A DNA stretch of 64,000 bases, taken from Membranipora membranacea. Lineage: Eukaryota; Bryozoa; Gymnolaemata; Cheilostomatida; Membraniporidae. Location of the stretch: positions 12,214,001 through 12,278,000 of the forward strand of contig OU612065.1 of assembly GCA_914767715.1 (NCBI GenBank), in the 5' to 3' direction. This document shows, piece by piece, positions 25,901 through 35,890 of this stretch (positions within the stretch are counted from its first letter, which is position 1; every line of letters starts with the position of its first letter). Both the position numbers and the translations under genes were made by a program. The notes under the pieces are model-generated. The model worked only from the letters and a program-made list of their open reading frames with translations, was not told where the DNA came from and searched no databases.

Positions 25901-27276
25901 TTATAACTCTGTTATTCTGTGCCCAAAGAGCTCGCATGTCCCTAAATTTCTGAGTTTGTGTTTCCTGTGGTTTTAACAGCCCAAGCTGGCTAACACCACA
26001 CACAGGGTGCTAACCCTAGATAGGATATGCTGGTTTATTAATAACTGTTTAAAAGACTCATAATAGATAAGATGGATATGGATGTGAAACATGGCGAATG
26101 ACGAAAGTGGATATGGACAAACTGGAGGTATTTCACATGAACTGCTGCCGTCGGATATTGAAAATATATTGGTGGTCCAAAACTTCCAACTTGGAAGTAT
26201 GTGAACGCAGCAAGCAGAAACCAGTCTCTCAGCACATTGAAGTTAGAAGATGGAGATACCTAGGACACAGCCTAAGGAGGAAGGAATCTCTCCCTCACAC
26301 CAGTCTCGGATGGGCCCCTGAAGGCACCCGAAGGAGAGGGCGACCCAATCAGACTTGGCGAAGAACGGCGCTCAAACAGATGAAGGTACACAACATCAAG
26401 TCGTGGGCGGAGGCTAGCGAGATGGCTAGAGATCGAGAAAGATGGAAGGGAAAGGAGAAGGCGATTCTGGCGCAATATTCCACTAGGAGTTCTGCAACAT
26501 AAGTCAAGTCAAGAGATAAGAACGAAATTAACCAATAGCGGATATCAGTACATACATAGAACCAGATGATAGAATGTTAGCTCACCTTGATGTAGGGAGC
26601 ACATTTCTCCTTGATGTTGTCGATAGTAAGCTTCGATCTGGCATATCCCACAAAGAAAGTGTTTTCTGGAAGGAGGCTGTCTGCATACAAACGCCTACAG
26701 AAAACAAACAAATCATAGATAGAGAAAACTTTGGCTTGTGTTGCTAACTTCCATTTAGCGCACTTTCATACAGACGCTGGTTAGCTCCTAACGCAGTCAC
26801 CTCTGAAAAGAAAGTCACTCAAGGAATTTCTGACTTGCAATACTGATGTAGGAGGATGACATATTAATATAAATACTTTGTGTGTCATTGATTGATCTCA
26901 TCCTTACCATAGTGTTGGATATATCTTCTTTTTTGCCAAGTCACCCTAAAACATAAATCACATCAACTTCTGTGACAAAGCATATTTGTTGGGCTATGTG
27001 GAGTTTTAATAGAATTGAAGGTCAGGTAAGGAATTTTTACAATAGAATGAAGATTAATTATCACTATGACTGTGACCAATTTTGAAAGTTATAGGTTGGC
27101 TGTGCACAAAATAAGCCATTTCCCGGACAGATGAGGGAATAAAATGGAATCTAATATACGGTGAGAACAACACTCACCGAAGCCCCCAACACGACAAAGA
27201 CATGCTTTTTCTTCTCTTCTTCTCCATTCTCCAAGGAGGCCTTCAGCATATCCACACCTTTTTGCAAAGCAGCCAT
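19988..27276 (-). CDS. G6PD: Glucose-6-phosphate 1-dehydrogenase, complete
   Basis: Cytosolic enzyme that oxidises glucose 6-phosphate to 6-phosphogluconolactone with NADP+, the entry step of the oxidative pentose phosphate pathway. Exons (minus): 27276-27178, 26945-26908, 26694-26586, 25433-25222, 24937-24768, 24523-24403, 23702-23609, 21889-21760, 21483-21394, 21204-20996, 20387-20215, 20078-19988. All junctions keep phase, giving 511 residues; human G6PD has 515. The NADP-binding GASGDLAKK is at about 31-39, EKPFGKDL at 163-170 and the catalytic RIDHYLGK at 191-198. Later motifs include [30 protein letters not shown] and PYIYGSRGP. The chosen start gives an N-terminal extension of human-like length; the frame stays open upstream without another Met until a stop near 27380. 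The donor at 20995 (GTCTGT) is weak. Introns carry two palindromic insertions and a LINE fragment. The gene is divergent from the AdipoR gene. Confidence 0.95.
22221..22276. mobile_element. 40-bp perfect palindrome with 8-bp target duplication (CATAG family)
   Basis: Positions 22229-22268 are a perfect palindrome without spacer; it begins CATAGACCTACTAATAATAA. The 8-bp GGAAATAC flanks it exactly (22221-22228 and 22269-22276). It lies in the 1.7-kb G6PD intron between 21890 and 23608. The first nine bases match the element at 32396 except for one C/T change. Confidence 0.75.
23564..23583 (+). repeat. Short AAAGG pentamer tandem repeat
   Basis: Four tandem copies of AAAGG lie about 25 bases outside the 3' end of a G6PD exon (low edge at 23609), inside the intron just past the donor. 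It is a simple microsatellite and might vary in length between individuals. Confidence 0.8.
24125..24234. mobile_element. 90-bp palindromic element with 10-bp target duplication
   Basis: Arms of about 44 bp meet around a single base near 24179. The left arm begins AGTTAAAGAGCTCTAACTC, and the arms differ at about two positions. CTGCAGCATT occurs immediately on each side (24125-24134 and 24225-24234). The element lies in the G6PD intron between 23703 and 24402. It is the longest of the spacerless palindromes in the window. Confidence 0.7.
25857..25912 (+). repeat. Degenerate short tandem repeat
   Basis: Three diverged copies of a unit resembling AATGAGTGGCCTT, spaced about 20-25 bases, lie in the large G6PD intron (25434-26585) upstream of the LINE fragment. 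Confidence 0.5.
26070..26502 (+). pseudogene. Truncated non-LTR (LINE) retrotransposon reverse-transcriptase tail
   Basis: An open frame of about 140 codons, antisense to G6PD and inside its intron, matches the C-terminal end of LINE endonuclease/reverse-transcriptase polyproteins. Landmarks in order are [34 protein letters not shown], the [10 protein letters not shown] basic motif, TWRR and a final [10 protein letters not shown]. These are the thumb and tail signatures of CR1/RTE-type elements as I recall them. The endonuclease and catalytic reverse-transcriptase domains are absent, so this is a 5'-truncated dead copy. The frame is still uninterrupted to its stop, which suggests recent insertion. 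The exact 5' boundary and target duplication were not resolved. Confidence 0.8.
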
Positions 27277-27754
27277 ATCTTCAAAAGCTTTTATCTTCTC
27301 AGAAGCAGATGGTTGTCTCTCTAAGTTACTACAATGTATAAATACTGTATGATCACTACCGTTTTTTGCTCAGCAACGGGTAATTTTGTACTGAAAGAGA
27401 AAGGCGGGATCATGCTGGCGTCTGGATGAAATTTCCTGCACAACATAAAAGCTTTGAATAGTTATATTGACCCGTCACCAACATGCATAAAATGTCTACA
27501 GACTGGAAGCTACCACAGAGCATCAGCTATATCAGAGCATCATCTACATGCCCTACAGAGACAGCGATGAGATTACCATTCTCAATGTCTCAATTTGTAC
27601 AAAATATGCGATGAGTGTATAATTGAACATAAGCTGAGTTCTTCAAGAACCTATGAGATTCATTCTCTGCTGCAAAGATGCTGAGAGTGTACTGTTCGCT
27701 ACTGGCCGATTTAACAGCTTTAAGGCATGCTGTTCAGCTTTTATTCCCCTACAC

Positions 27755-27772
27755 ATATATATATATATATAA
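27755..27772. repeat. (AT)n microsatellite
   Basis: About nine AT dinucleotides in a row, about 480 bp upstream of the G6PD start codon. Confidence 0.85.
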
Positions 27773-29014
27773 TGGGTTATGCTGTATGTCTTTTGAAGCT
27801 CATCCTCTTGTATAGTAAGTATTCGCGTACGCAAAGACTGATAGACACTAAAGCCATCATATACCAGGTACAAGAAATATTGTGTATGTAGGGCTGCATA
27901 AGACAGAGTTGAAATAAACAATTACCGGTGATGTTAGTCTATTTGCAAATGCTCCTAAAAAAAGTACTATTATTGCATCAACGCTAGTTCCGCCACCATC
28001 ATTATGTAAAAGTTTGAGACCTACAGTGGGTGATTGGTTCAGTTAATTCAATATGTGGCTGATACATACCTCATCTTTAAGTCTATTAACTACAATAATG
28101 GAATTGACATTGGATATGTCACGAAATGCTGCATGATACAAAATTGATCATTGTCATTGTGCACAATCCTATGAAAGGGCTAAGGCTATAATAAGTATTA
28201 AGATCTGTGATAGTAATATCCCAGCACCAATTAGCAGACTCCAACCCAAATTGGGTCTGAAATCAAAAAGATATATCACAGATACTGAGACATGGCATGA
28301 GCGACACACTTGCAGCCTGCAAGATAAAAACACTGTAAATTAACCATGTCACTTGTATCAATGAACTCTCTTCATTGCTTGCATGCAAAGCAAAGTTGAC
28401 AGTACCTAACAACATATATCTAAAGATTACCAGTATTAAATCAGAAGTCATATTTGCAGAGATTAACTAGGTTGTTATGTGAAAATTCTAGCCACATCAT
28501 GCACGCAGGTTATTGATGAGCATAGAGGTTCTCAGTGGTAAATAAACGGAATAGAAAAGTTGAATAAAAATAGCCATCTATTGTAGGTCAACACATAAAA
28601 CAAATACCAGAAACCTGTAACTTGATTACTACAATAAATGCAACCTATGCTATCGAGAAGGGCTATGACTGCTCCTTAACAAGATTGGCATCTTTGCAGA
28701 TATCACGACTAATCGAAACAGTCAAGTAGCAGCAGATTCAACCTAAACAAGCTGCAGAGTCGCATGAAGTGCATAGGTCCAGGACCATTCTGCATGAGCA
28801 TGTGCATGTTGGTTTAAGGGAAACTCAAATCCAAAATCCAACGATGATTGTGGTTCAAACAAGGAAGCTCCTTTGGTTCAAATGACCACTGACAACAATG
28901 ACATCAATGAATGCACAAGGTTAGATGCAACAGCTACAGAACACATTGATGTTAGGCAAACATAACAGGTGGAAATTTTAATTAAGAGACTAATAGTATA
29001 CACACACATAGTAT

Positions 29015-29037
29015 CAAGGAGTAACATTTACTCCTTG
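29015..29037. repeat. CAAGGAGTAA micro-palindrome without clear duplication
   Basis: Ten-base arms CAAGGAGTAA and TTACTCCTTG surround three bases. The ends are identical to those of the element at 6444-6473. The flanks share ATAGTA only with a four-base offset (about 29008-29013 and 29042-29047), so a target duplication is not proven. Confidence 0.55.
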
Positions 29038-29528
29038 ATTGATAGTAATAGTCAGTCAGTGAATTGATTATTATTTAATTTATTAATTCAACAAAAAATG
29101 TTTGCTTCCCACCTTATTACAACTCTGTGATGACTTGATGTATGCCCTTAAGTACAGCAATAACGTTTTTTAGTGAGATGGGGTGGTTTCGTCTGACTTG
29201 ATAGTACACTCTGCCCTGCGGAATACTTGTCTTCTGCTGGCTTCAGTTACAGTTATATCAAAGCTTATGACATAAATTTTACTATACATGCAGCTTTTAA
29301 AGCAGGAAGTATAATCTAAGTTCTACAAATATTTAGCCACACCCTCTCATCTGATTGGGCAATAGTTGAGATAGTTAAATATAATTGGTTTATGACAAAC
29401 CATAATGCCATTGGACTAGGCTAAACAAACACACAACTCTGGCCAATCATAGGACTTCTCTCTTGGAGTGTTGAGGGTGAATTAATAGCTGATGGGAGCT
29501 TGTTTTTACTAGAAAAGTAAGTGGAAAA

Positions 29529-29572
29529 GTTACATCAAGGATTTCAAGATCTCTTGAAATCCTTGGTTACAT
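29529..29572. mobile_element. 30-bp micro-palindrome with 7-bp target duplication (CAAGG family)
   Basis: Positions 29536-29565 have 14-bp arms beginning CAAGGATTTCAAGA around the two bases TC. GTTACAT abuts both ends exactly (29529-29535 and 29566-29572). Confidence 0.7.
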
Positions 29573-29985
29573 AGCTTTCTATGACAAAGACCAATTAATT
29601 ACTGTGACTATTGGATTGCTCATGTGGTACAGGAGATATCCTATATTATGGTGAAGTTTCATTTTGGTTCTGAAAGAGCTCAGTAACCATCACCCAACCA
29701 GGAGTAATAATAATGGTAGTAATATATTATTATAGATAGTAGGACTAGCCATAGATAGGTAGGATAATTATCATTTATTTATTATGTAATTATCATAAAA
29801 TAAGCTTTAATCTTTATTAATCTCACTCCACTGAGTCACTGTCAGAACAATGAGTGTTTATCTCTTTGGTTATATGTAACTTATTATAGTATTATCATTT
29901 AGTATTAGTTGAAACAAGGATTACTCAGTAAGAAGTTTTGTTAGTACAACATGATCATTGGATTGGTTGAATGTTGAATCACAGA

Positions 29986-30091
29986 CTGCCACCCATGGGC
30001 CCCTGGCCCTGGGACTAACATCCCTTTACTTTGCCAATGTCCAGTAGCAAAGTAAAGGGACGTATGTCCCAGGAGCCCATGCTGCCACCCA
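29986..30091. mobile_element. Short inverted-repeat element with 9-10-bp target duplication
   Basis: An element of about 86 bp begins ATGGGCCCCTGG and ends CCAGGAGCCCAT. Its interior also pairs: CCCTTTACTTTG with CAAAGTAAAGGG, around a loop containing CAATGTCCAGTA. CTGCCACCC(A) stands on both sides (29986-29995 and 30082-30091). The half-copy at 6093-6136 shows it belongs to a repeated family. Confidence 0.7.
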
Positions 30092-31346
30092 CTTCCAGAA
30101 TTTTCTAGCAGTCAACAGCAGGCAAGGTATATTTCACTGTTTAGAGAATGAAAATACTTCATTTTATTTCTTAATGTTGGAATCACAGTTGACTCTTAAC
30201 ACTGGCGGTGGGTTTTTAGCCATCTGGAATAACAAACATGTAGCGTATACTTTGCAAATAGCCATTATCAACCATCCCCATAATATGGAAGTTGGTAAAG
30301 TATACATGCTTGTAACTCCAGATGCCGATGAGTCTGTTGGAAAATATGAGATAGATAAGACTGGGATCTAGTAACCTCATTTGCTCTTTCCAACCCAACC
30401 CCCCAATCTTTTGCTGGAAGGAGCTCCATGACCACTGTGGGGGTTTGAGGCTGACCGTTAAGGCATAGCAATTGACCATGATCAAGTGACCAAGTGATGC
30501 AAGTTTTGGCTGTGTCTCAATCCTCTGAGGTGGCGGTCGGAGTGGCTGTTGTTGATAGTACCGCCTGCATGTCGGTGCAACTGCATTTACAAGTCATTTC
30601 AGCACAAAATGCTTGAATAAAAGGTTCTGGCACTTCTTATATAAGTGAGACAAGCAAGCCCATTCCTATTCCAATATGTCAAGTTTAGACTATCCAAAGG
30701 AGTTAAATCACACGCTGTTTTCTACTTGCAGGGTACGGTAAAAGAGTGAGCATTTAAAACCTGACTGCCTTCCATCATAAGAGTTCCCCACCACTAGGAG
30801 GGATCACACAAGTGAGTCAATAGGCAGAATGTATCGTGTAGCCTCCTCATCTAAGAGTGAGAAGTAATTTATTAATGTTGTATATTGAGCAGCATCAAAA
30901 TCCATTGAAGGATAGGGCTACATATTATGTGAGCAAAAAAGAAAAAATAGAAGGATAGTATGATCGATTTCACCGTAAGCTTGTTTAGGTAATAGAGATT
31001 GGCTGATATTTTTTATCATTTAATGCTTATCAAGATGGCAGATATTGTGCATTATTGTTTAAACTCAGTTAACACTCTCTATGTTGGTATAGTAAGATAG
31101 TGTGAAAGTGAATCGAAACAAAATACAGTAACTGCAACAGATCATACTCAGCTTGTTGATGTCAAGGTGTTGGACCCTCTCAGCACTCCTCCACACCCCA
31201 ACTAGGCTTTCTCAGCCCATATAATTTGCTATGCTCGGAAAATACTATACGCCAATCTAGTACTCGACCTCATTCAAAGCTCCATTTACACTTATGAGGT
31301 CTTTTTTATTCTAGTTCACTCACTGATTTTTTAAATTTTTTAACAG

Positions 31347-34300
31347 ATGGCAGACATATCAGATGGTGAAATACCTGGTACTAGTTATCAGGCAGATGAT
31401 GAAATGGTCGACAGCCCTGCAGAGCTTAGTGATGTAGAGCCGGAGCAAAGTGAGGCTGCAGGTCTAATGAACGGGAATGGACATATACGGAGAAGACCGC
31501 CTTCTAATTCACAGGTATTTATTACTGCTATTTTGCTAATGCGCCGAACATATTGATACATTTTACTGCTAGAGGGTTTTTTCTTAATGTTGTCTTATAA
31601 ATTTTCTGAATGAATTTATCATTGTTATTGTAGCATAGCTCAATCGGAAGCTCTAATGACACTCCAGTGACAGCTCGGGAGTCCCTGCGTGAGAGAATTA
31701 TACACAAAGCACATGATGTACAACACAAAGTAGAGGAAGCTGCCCACAATGTTGAGGAGGCTGTTGAGGATGTGGCTAACAAAGTAAGTCTCCTACCCCA
31801 CTTGATATTCGTAGTGCTTAGAAACGTCTCACCGGGGCTCCCATTTAAAAAGTGTGGACCCTGCCATTTGATTGTTCCACTCTGAGGGAAAAAAGAGCTG
31901 AATGATCTCTTGCTCTCAAACCATTTGTTGTATGGTGAAGCCATATGAATTTTCTGCTCAATGAACAAGACGGGATTGAAATGGCCTAAAGAAAAAAAAA
32001 ACCAGGCAGGTGACAATATGAATAGTCTGGCTTCAAAAGAATCTCAAAATTGAATTGGCTCAATCTGATCAGGCAAAGAGCTGTAAGGGAGGGCAACAGC
32101 TACTGTATTGTAAAACTAATTGTCAATGAGATTATAGCATCTTCTAAGATGAAATCTCTCCCCTCCGGTTTTAGATTTATGTAGCTGGTTGGCGATTGGT
32201 GAGTCACACTAACCTTCCTGAGTGGATGAAAGACAATGAGTTTATACACTTTGGTTACAGGCCTGAATTGAGGTCCTTTGTTGAGTGCTTCAAATCTGTC
32301 TTCAGAATTCACACAGAAACTGGGAACATCTGGTCACATCTACTTGGTAAGCTGCCTGTATATATTACCCCAGAACATGTACTGTGTATATAACCCATAG
32401 ACTTAATATATATTAAGTCTATGATATAACCAGAGACTATAGATATATATCTAGTCTCTGATATAACCCTATTGCCACACAGCTATGACAAAACTTTCGA
32501 GGAGAAAACAACACTGAGTTAAAAGTATTTGAAATTGAATATTGTTGGATGATAATCTTTTTGATTATACTGTGGGAAGAGTTTGTTATTCGAGCAGAGA
32601 ATTTGGGGGGTCAATTTTAATGGAACTCTAAAATGAAGTATTACCCCAACAATGGAACATACACATACCACATACACATTCACATACCACCATAGATGAA
32701 AGTGATCGGTCACCATCATATCCTTGGAGTCTAATATTAACCTATTGGTTGGAACAATTGGGCACATTTTGACATTGATTATAGATGCTGTATAAGTGTC
32801 TCACCTGCCCTTACATTGCTGTACTTTTAGGAATGATGGCGTTTCTGGGAATCACAGGCTATTTCTTATCTCGTCCCTCAGAGGAAGTTCAGTGGGAGGA
32901 GAAGGCAGTTTTCTCTGCTTTTTTCTTCGGAGCTATCATCTGTTTAGGTTTCTCATGGATATTCCATACAGTGTGCTGCCACTCAAGTCCAGTGGGCAAA
33001 TTTTTTAATAAGTGAGTTTTAAGCCTGTGAAATATTTGTTTACAATGGTGCATATGGTTCCTAGTATGGAGTGATGAGACTAGTTAACACTGTCATACCT
33101 TATGATGTAAGCATTTGGTATAGATTGAGTCCCCATTACATTGACCAAGACTTCAGACCGGCTGCCAATGTGTTACCGAAGTGAAAACTGTTTTATGAAG
33201 TGCTGCTATACCTTATCATATTCCAACATTTCACACCTTTACACGTCTCTGACAACGTGATAGTCTGTTAATGAGCAAATTGAATCTGATTGTGTTTTAG
33301 GTTGGATTATTGCGGTATATCAGTATTGACAGTTGGATCGTTTGTACCATGGCTATACTACTGTTTTTACTGTCGCCTTGTTCCTAAGGTGTGCTACCTC
33401 GCCCTAATATTCACCCTCGGAGCTTGCTGCACTGTCTTCTCTCTGATGGATAAATTCCAAACCCCCAAATATCGACCAGTGAGGGCTGGTAAGTAAAATG
33501 TGAAAATCTGGTGTCACATAAGATACTAGTGTAATTTTTTGTAACCTGTCAACAAAGAGGGATTCCATGGATGATTCATGATTTAGGGAAGTCCTTTCAC
33601 GTTGATACTGAGCTAATCAGTATTTATTAATTTCATGTTATGTTGTACTTTGGACCTGATAGATGGGATGTAGCTTATCTGAATTGTGGATCATACCACT
33701 ATTAGTGGACTGATTTTGGGATGGGAAACCCAAAATCTTACATAGGGTTATGCCTATGTTAACAGTGAGTAAACAATTGTGATCTGAAGTCCAATCTAAC
33801 TACTACCACTGTGAAATAACTGATGCTTATTTGTGGTCCCTATATGGTTTTTATCATAGACATAGTTTTGAAGCAAAGATGATGATGATTCAAGCAATAA
33901 GATGTGTAGACATGAAAACTTCAGATAACTTTATATGGGTAACTCCTGGATAGCTACTAGCTAGGCATTATTGATGATAACTCCGCTGAGCTTCCGCCTG
34001 GAACTTAACTGGCAATTATCCTTGTTTCAATGTGCTAAAGTCAGCTTAAGTACCATATAAATTGAACATATTCTCTGGGAGGAATAACATGCATGTTACA
34101 AGAAAACGCAGAATTATCTTTCTGTTATATTTATGTCTAAATCTCAGGTGTGGTTATTCAGTTCTACTGTTACAATTTTAACTTCTAAAATGTGTAAGAT
34201 GGTTGATGAGCTGTATACCTTCATATGGGAAATCAGTCCTCTCAAGTCTTCTCCAGTTCCCAAGCTAATAGACAGTTTTCTGAGCTCTGATTTAGGCCTT

Positions 34301-35890
34301 GATTCGGAGTTGTCCTCTCTCCAGTTTGGTACTTTTAACCCACGTCACATAGGAAAAACGTGCTGAAAAGAGGGTTATCTTGAATTCCGCTTATAGTTGG
34401 ATAAAAAGGATTTTTGATTCAGAATATGCACCATTGAAAACTGATAGGGACATAGTTTGGGAAATATTCTTGGTATTTGGTTAGTCGATTATATCAATTT
34501 CTGCCAGTTTTGCGGACCATTTGGCAGCCTCCAATGATTTGGAAACCCTGTCTCACAGGGTTTTCAATGGTGCGGATTCTGTATCAAAAATCAATTTTAT
34601 CCTAATATCATCGGTTTTCAAGAAAACCCTCTTTCAGCACGTTTTTCCTATGTGGCTTGGGATAAAAGTACCAAACTGGAGAGAGGACAACTCCGAATTG
34701 AGGCATAAATCAGAGCTCAGAAAACTGTCTATTGAAACCCATTTATATACATGACTGAGATTGAACCAGCATCTGGTTTGGAGAGCCGAGCTAAATCGTG
34801 TCCAAATCCTCCTCCCGAACTCTTACTATCCATATTCTTTCCTTCTATTTGAATCTATGATGTGCAGCAAGACCTTTATCCTCTAAATATTGCACTATCT
34901 TCTGGTCATTTATCATATCTAGATGAAAATGACTACATCATACAAACATCGATTTTCTTACAGGAATGTTCATAGCCCTTGGGTTGAGTGGTGTAATACC
35001 AGCGCTCCATTTTGTAATCACTGATGGATTCTATGAAGCGGTACACAATGCATCACTAGGGTGGCTTTGCTTGATGGCGTTTTGTTATATATTTGGTGCT
35101 GTAATATACGCTGTGAGAATACCTGAAAGAATCTGGCCTGGAAAGTTTGATATTTGGGTGAGTGTACTCATGGTACAGATCAATACATTCAAATGTGGTA
35201 GGATAGCTTGTGTTTACCATTTTACTTGAATATCTGTTCACATTGAACATGCTCACATAATAACATAAGCTTCTTTTCTATGATCATATCTCATGGGCCG
35301 GTTTCATAGGTAGTTTTAAGACGGTAATGTGTAATGCTAGAATAACAATTTCCCCTACAATTGTTTGAGCAATAAAAACGTATAATGTATTGATGGCAAT
35401 GCAATTGCAAGGCATTGCATTAAGACCTTGCAGTGCTTATACAAGCAAGAGGTTTTCGAGCTCAGGAATTTTGGCAGAATGCTCGAAATTTAATTACAGC
35501 TCAAATCTTAAAGAGACATTCTAGCAACGCACTGTGATTATTATTATGATACATTTTATTTTGCAAGAACAGACAAATCTAAAATGTTGTCGGATTTGAA
35601 AATTCAAGTCGCATCAGGGAGTTTGGGTCCTAAACTCCCTGGTCGCATAGATATTATAGAGTTTCTGTATAAATGGAACCATGTATGTAAACATGTTTCA
35701 GAAAGGCAAAGCTTGGTGTGCCCAATTTTAACATTATAGTATCAATTTTTTTATTTACCAGTTTCACAGCCATCAGATCTTTCACATATTTGTCATCGCT
35801 GGAGCTATGGTACATTATCACGGAATTACACAAATAGCTAATTACAGACTCACTGAAGGGGACTGTCTTGATGTTGTACCAGTAATGTAA
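31347..35890 (+). CDS. Adiponectin receptor-like PAQR protein, complete
   Basis: Seven-pass membrane protein of the PAQR class I group (AdipoR1/2-like), whose mammalian members are zinc-dependent receptors with ceramidase activity that regulate lipid and glucose metabolism. Exons: 31347-31514, 31634-31783, 32175-32346, 32831-33011, 33301-33488, 34964-35157, 35762-35890. All phases agree, giving 393 residues (human AdipoR2 has 386). The N-terminal 110 residues are acidic and disordered with an amphipathic helix. The family signature starts at GWRLVSHTNLPEWMKDNEF, followed by FRIHTETGNIWSHL leading into TM1. Likely zinc ligands are H209 in SWIFHTV, and H355 and H359 in the FHSHQIFH motif of TM7, matching the three histidines of human AdipoR. 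The start codon immediately follows an AG acceptor, so there is an upstream untranslated exon or a trans-splice site. Introns carry palindromic and foldback insertions. Endogenous ligand unknown. Confidence 0.95.
32388..32468. mobile_element. Two adjacent micro-palindromes separated by three copies of one 8-bp target
   Basis: ATATAACC occurs three times (32388-32395, 32424-32431, 32461-32468). Between the first two lies a perfect 28-bp palindrome (32396-32423) beginning CATAGACTTAATAT. Between the second two lies an imperfect palindrome (about 32431-32460) with ends CAGAGACTA and TAGTCTCTG. It lies in the AdipoR intron between 32347 and 32830. The first palindrome shares its ends with the element at 22229. 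Confidence 0.75.
34267..34733. mobile_element. Foldback element with long inverted arms
   Basis: Left arm about 34267-34441 and right arm about 34560-34733 are diverged reverse complements of roughly 175 bp. Shared blocks include CAGTTTTCTGAGCTCTGATTT, GAGTTGTCCTCTCTCCAGTTTGGTAC and CACCATTGAAAA (and complements). The loop is about 118 bp. Both arms give open frames, which are mirror shadows rather than genes. No target duplication was seen. It occupies the 1.5-kb AdipoR intron (33489-34963). Confidence 0.75.
35608..35648. mobile_element. 27-bp micro-palindrome with 7-bp target duplication (CAGGG ends)
   Basis: Arms CAGGGAGTTT and AAACTCCCTG (35615-35641) surround a short centre. GTCGCAT abuts both sides (35608-35614 and 35642-35648). 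It lies in the last AdipoR intron. Confidence 0.7.

Larger units (their letters stand above)
27277..31346. other. Intergenic region between divergent G6PD and AdipoR genes
   Basis: About 4 kb with no supportable coding exon. It must contain the promoters of both genes and at least one untranslated first exon of the AdipoR gene, whose start codon directly follows an acceptor. An (AT)n run is at 27755-27772. Several palindromic insertions cluster at 29015-30091 and are listed separately. Confidence 0.55.

Noticed and set aside
28070-28137. Open minus-strand segment ending at a GTATGT donor, upstream of G6PD
   Set aside because: It does not join the G6PD start exon in a meaningful frame, and the start at 27276 already gives a human-like length.
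33741-33758. 18-bp CATAGG...CCTATG palindrome in an AdipoR intron
   Set aside because: No flanking 8-bp duplication; counted as chance.
34133-34754. Two 77-codon frames in an AdipoR intron
   Set aside because: They coincide with the two arms of the foldback element and lack splice or protein support.
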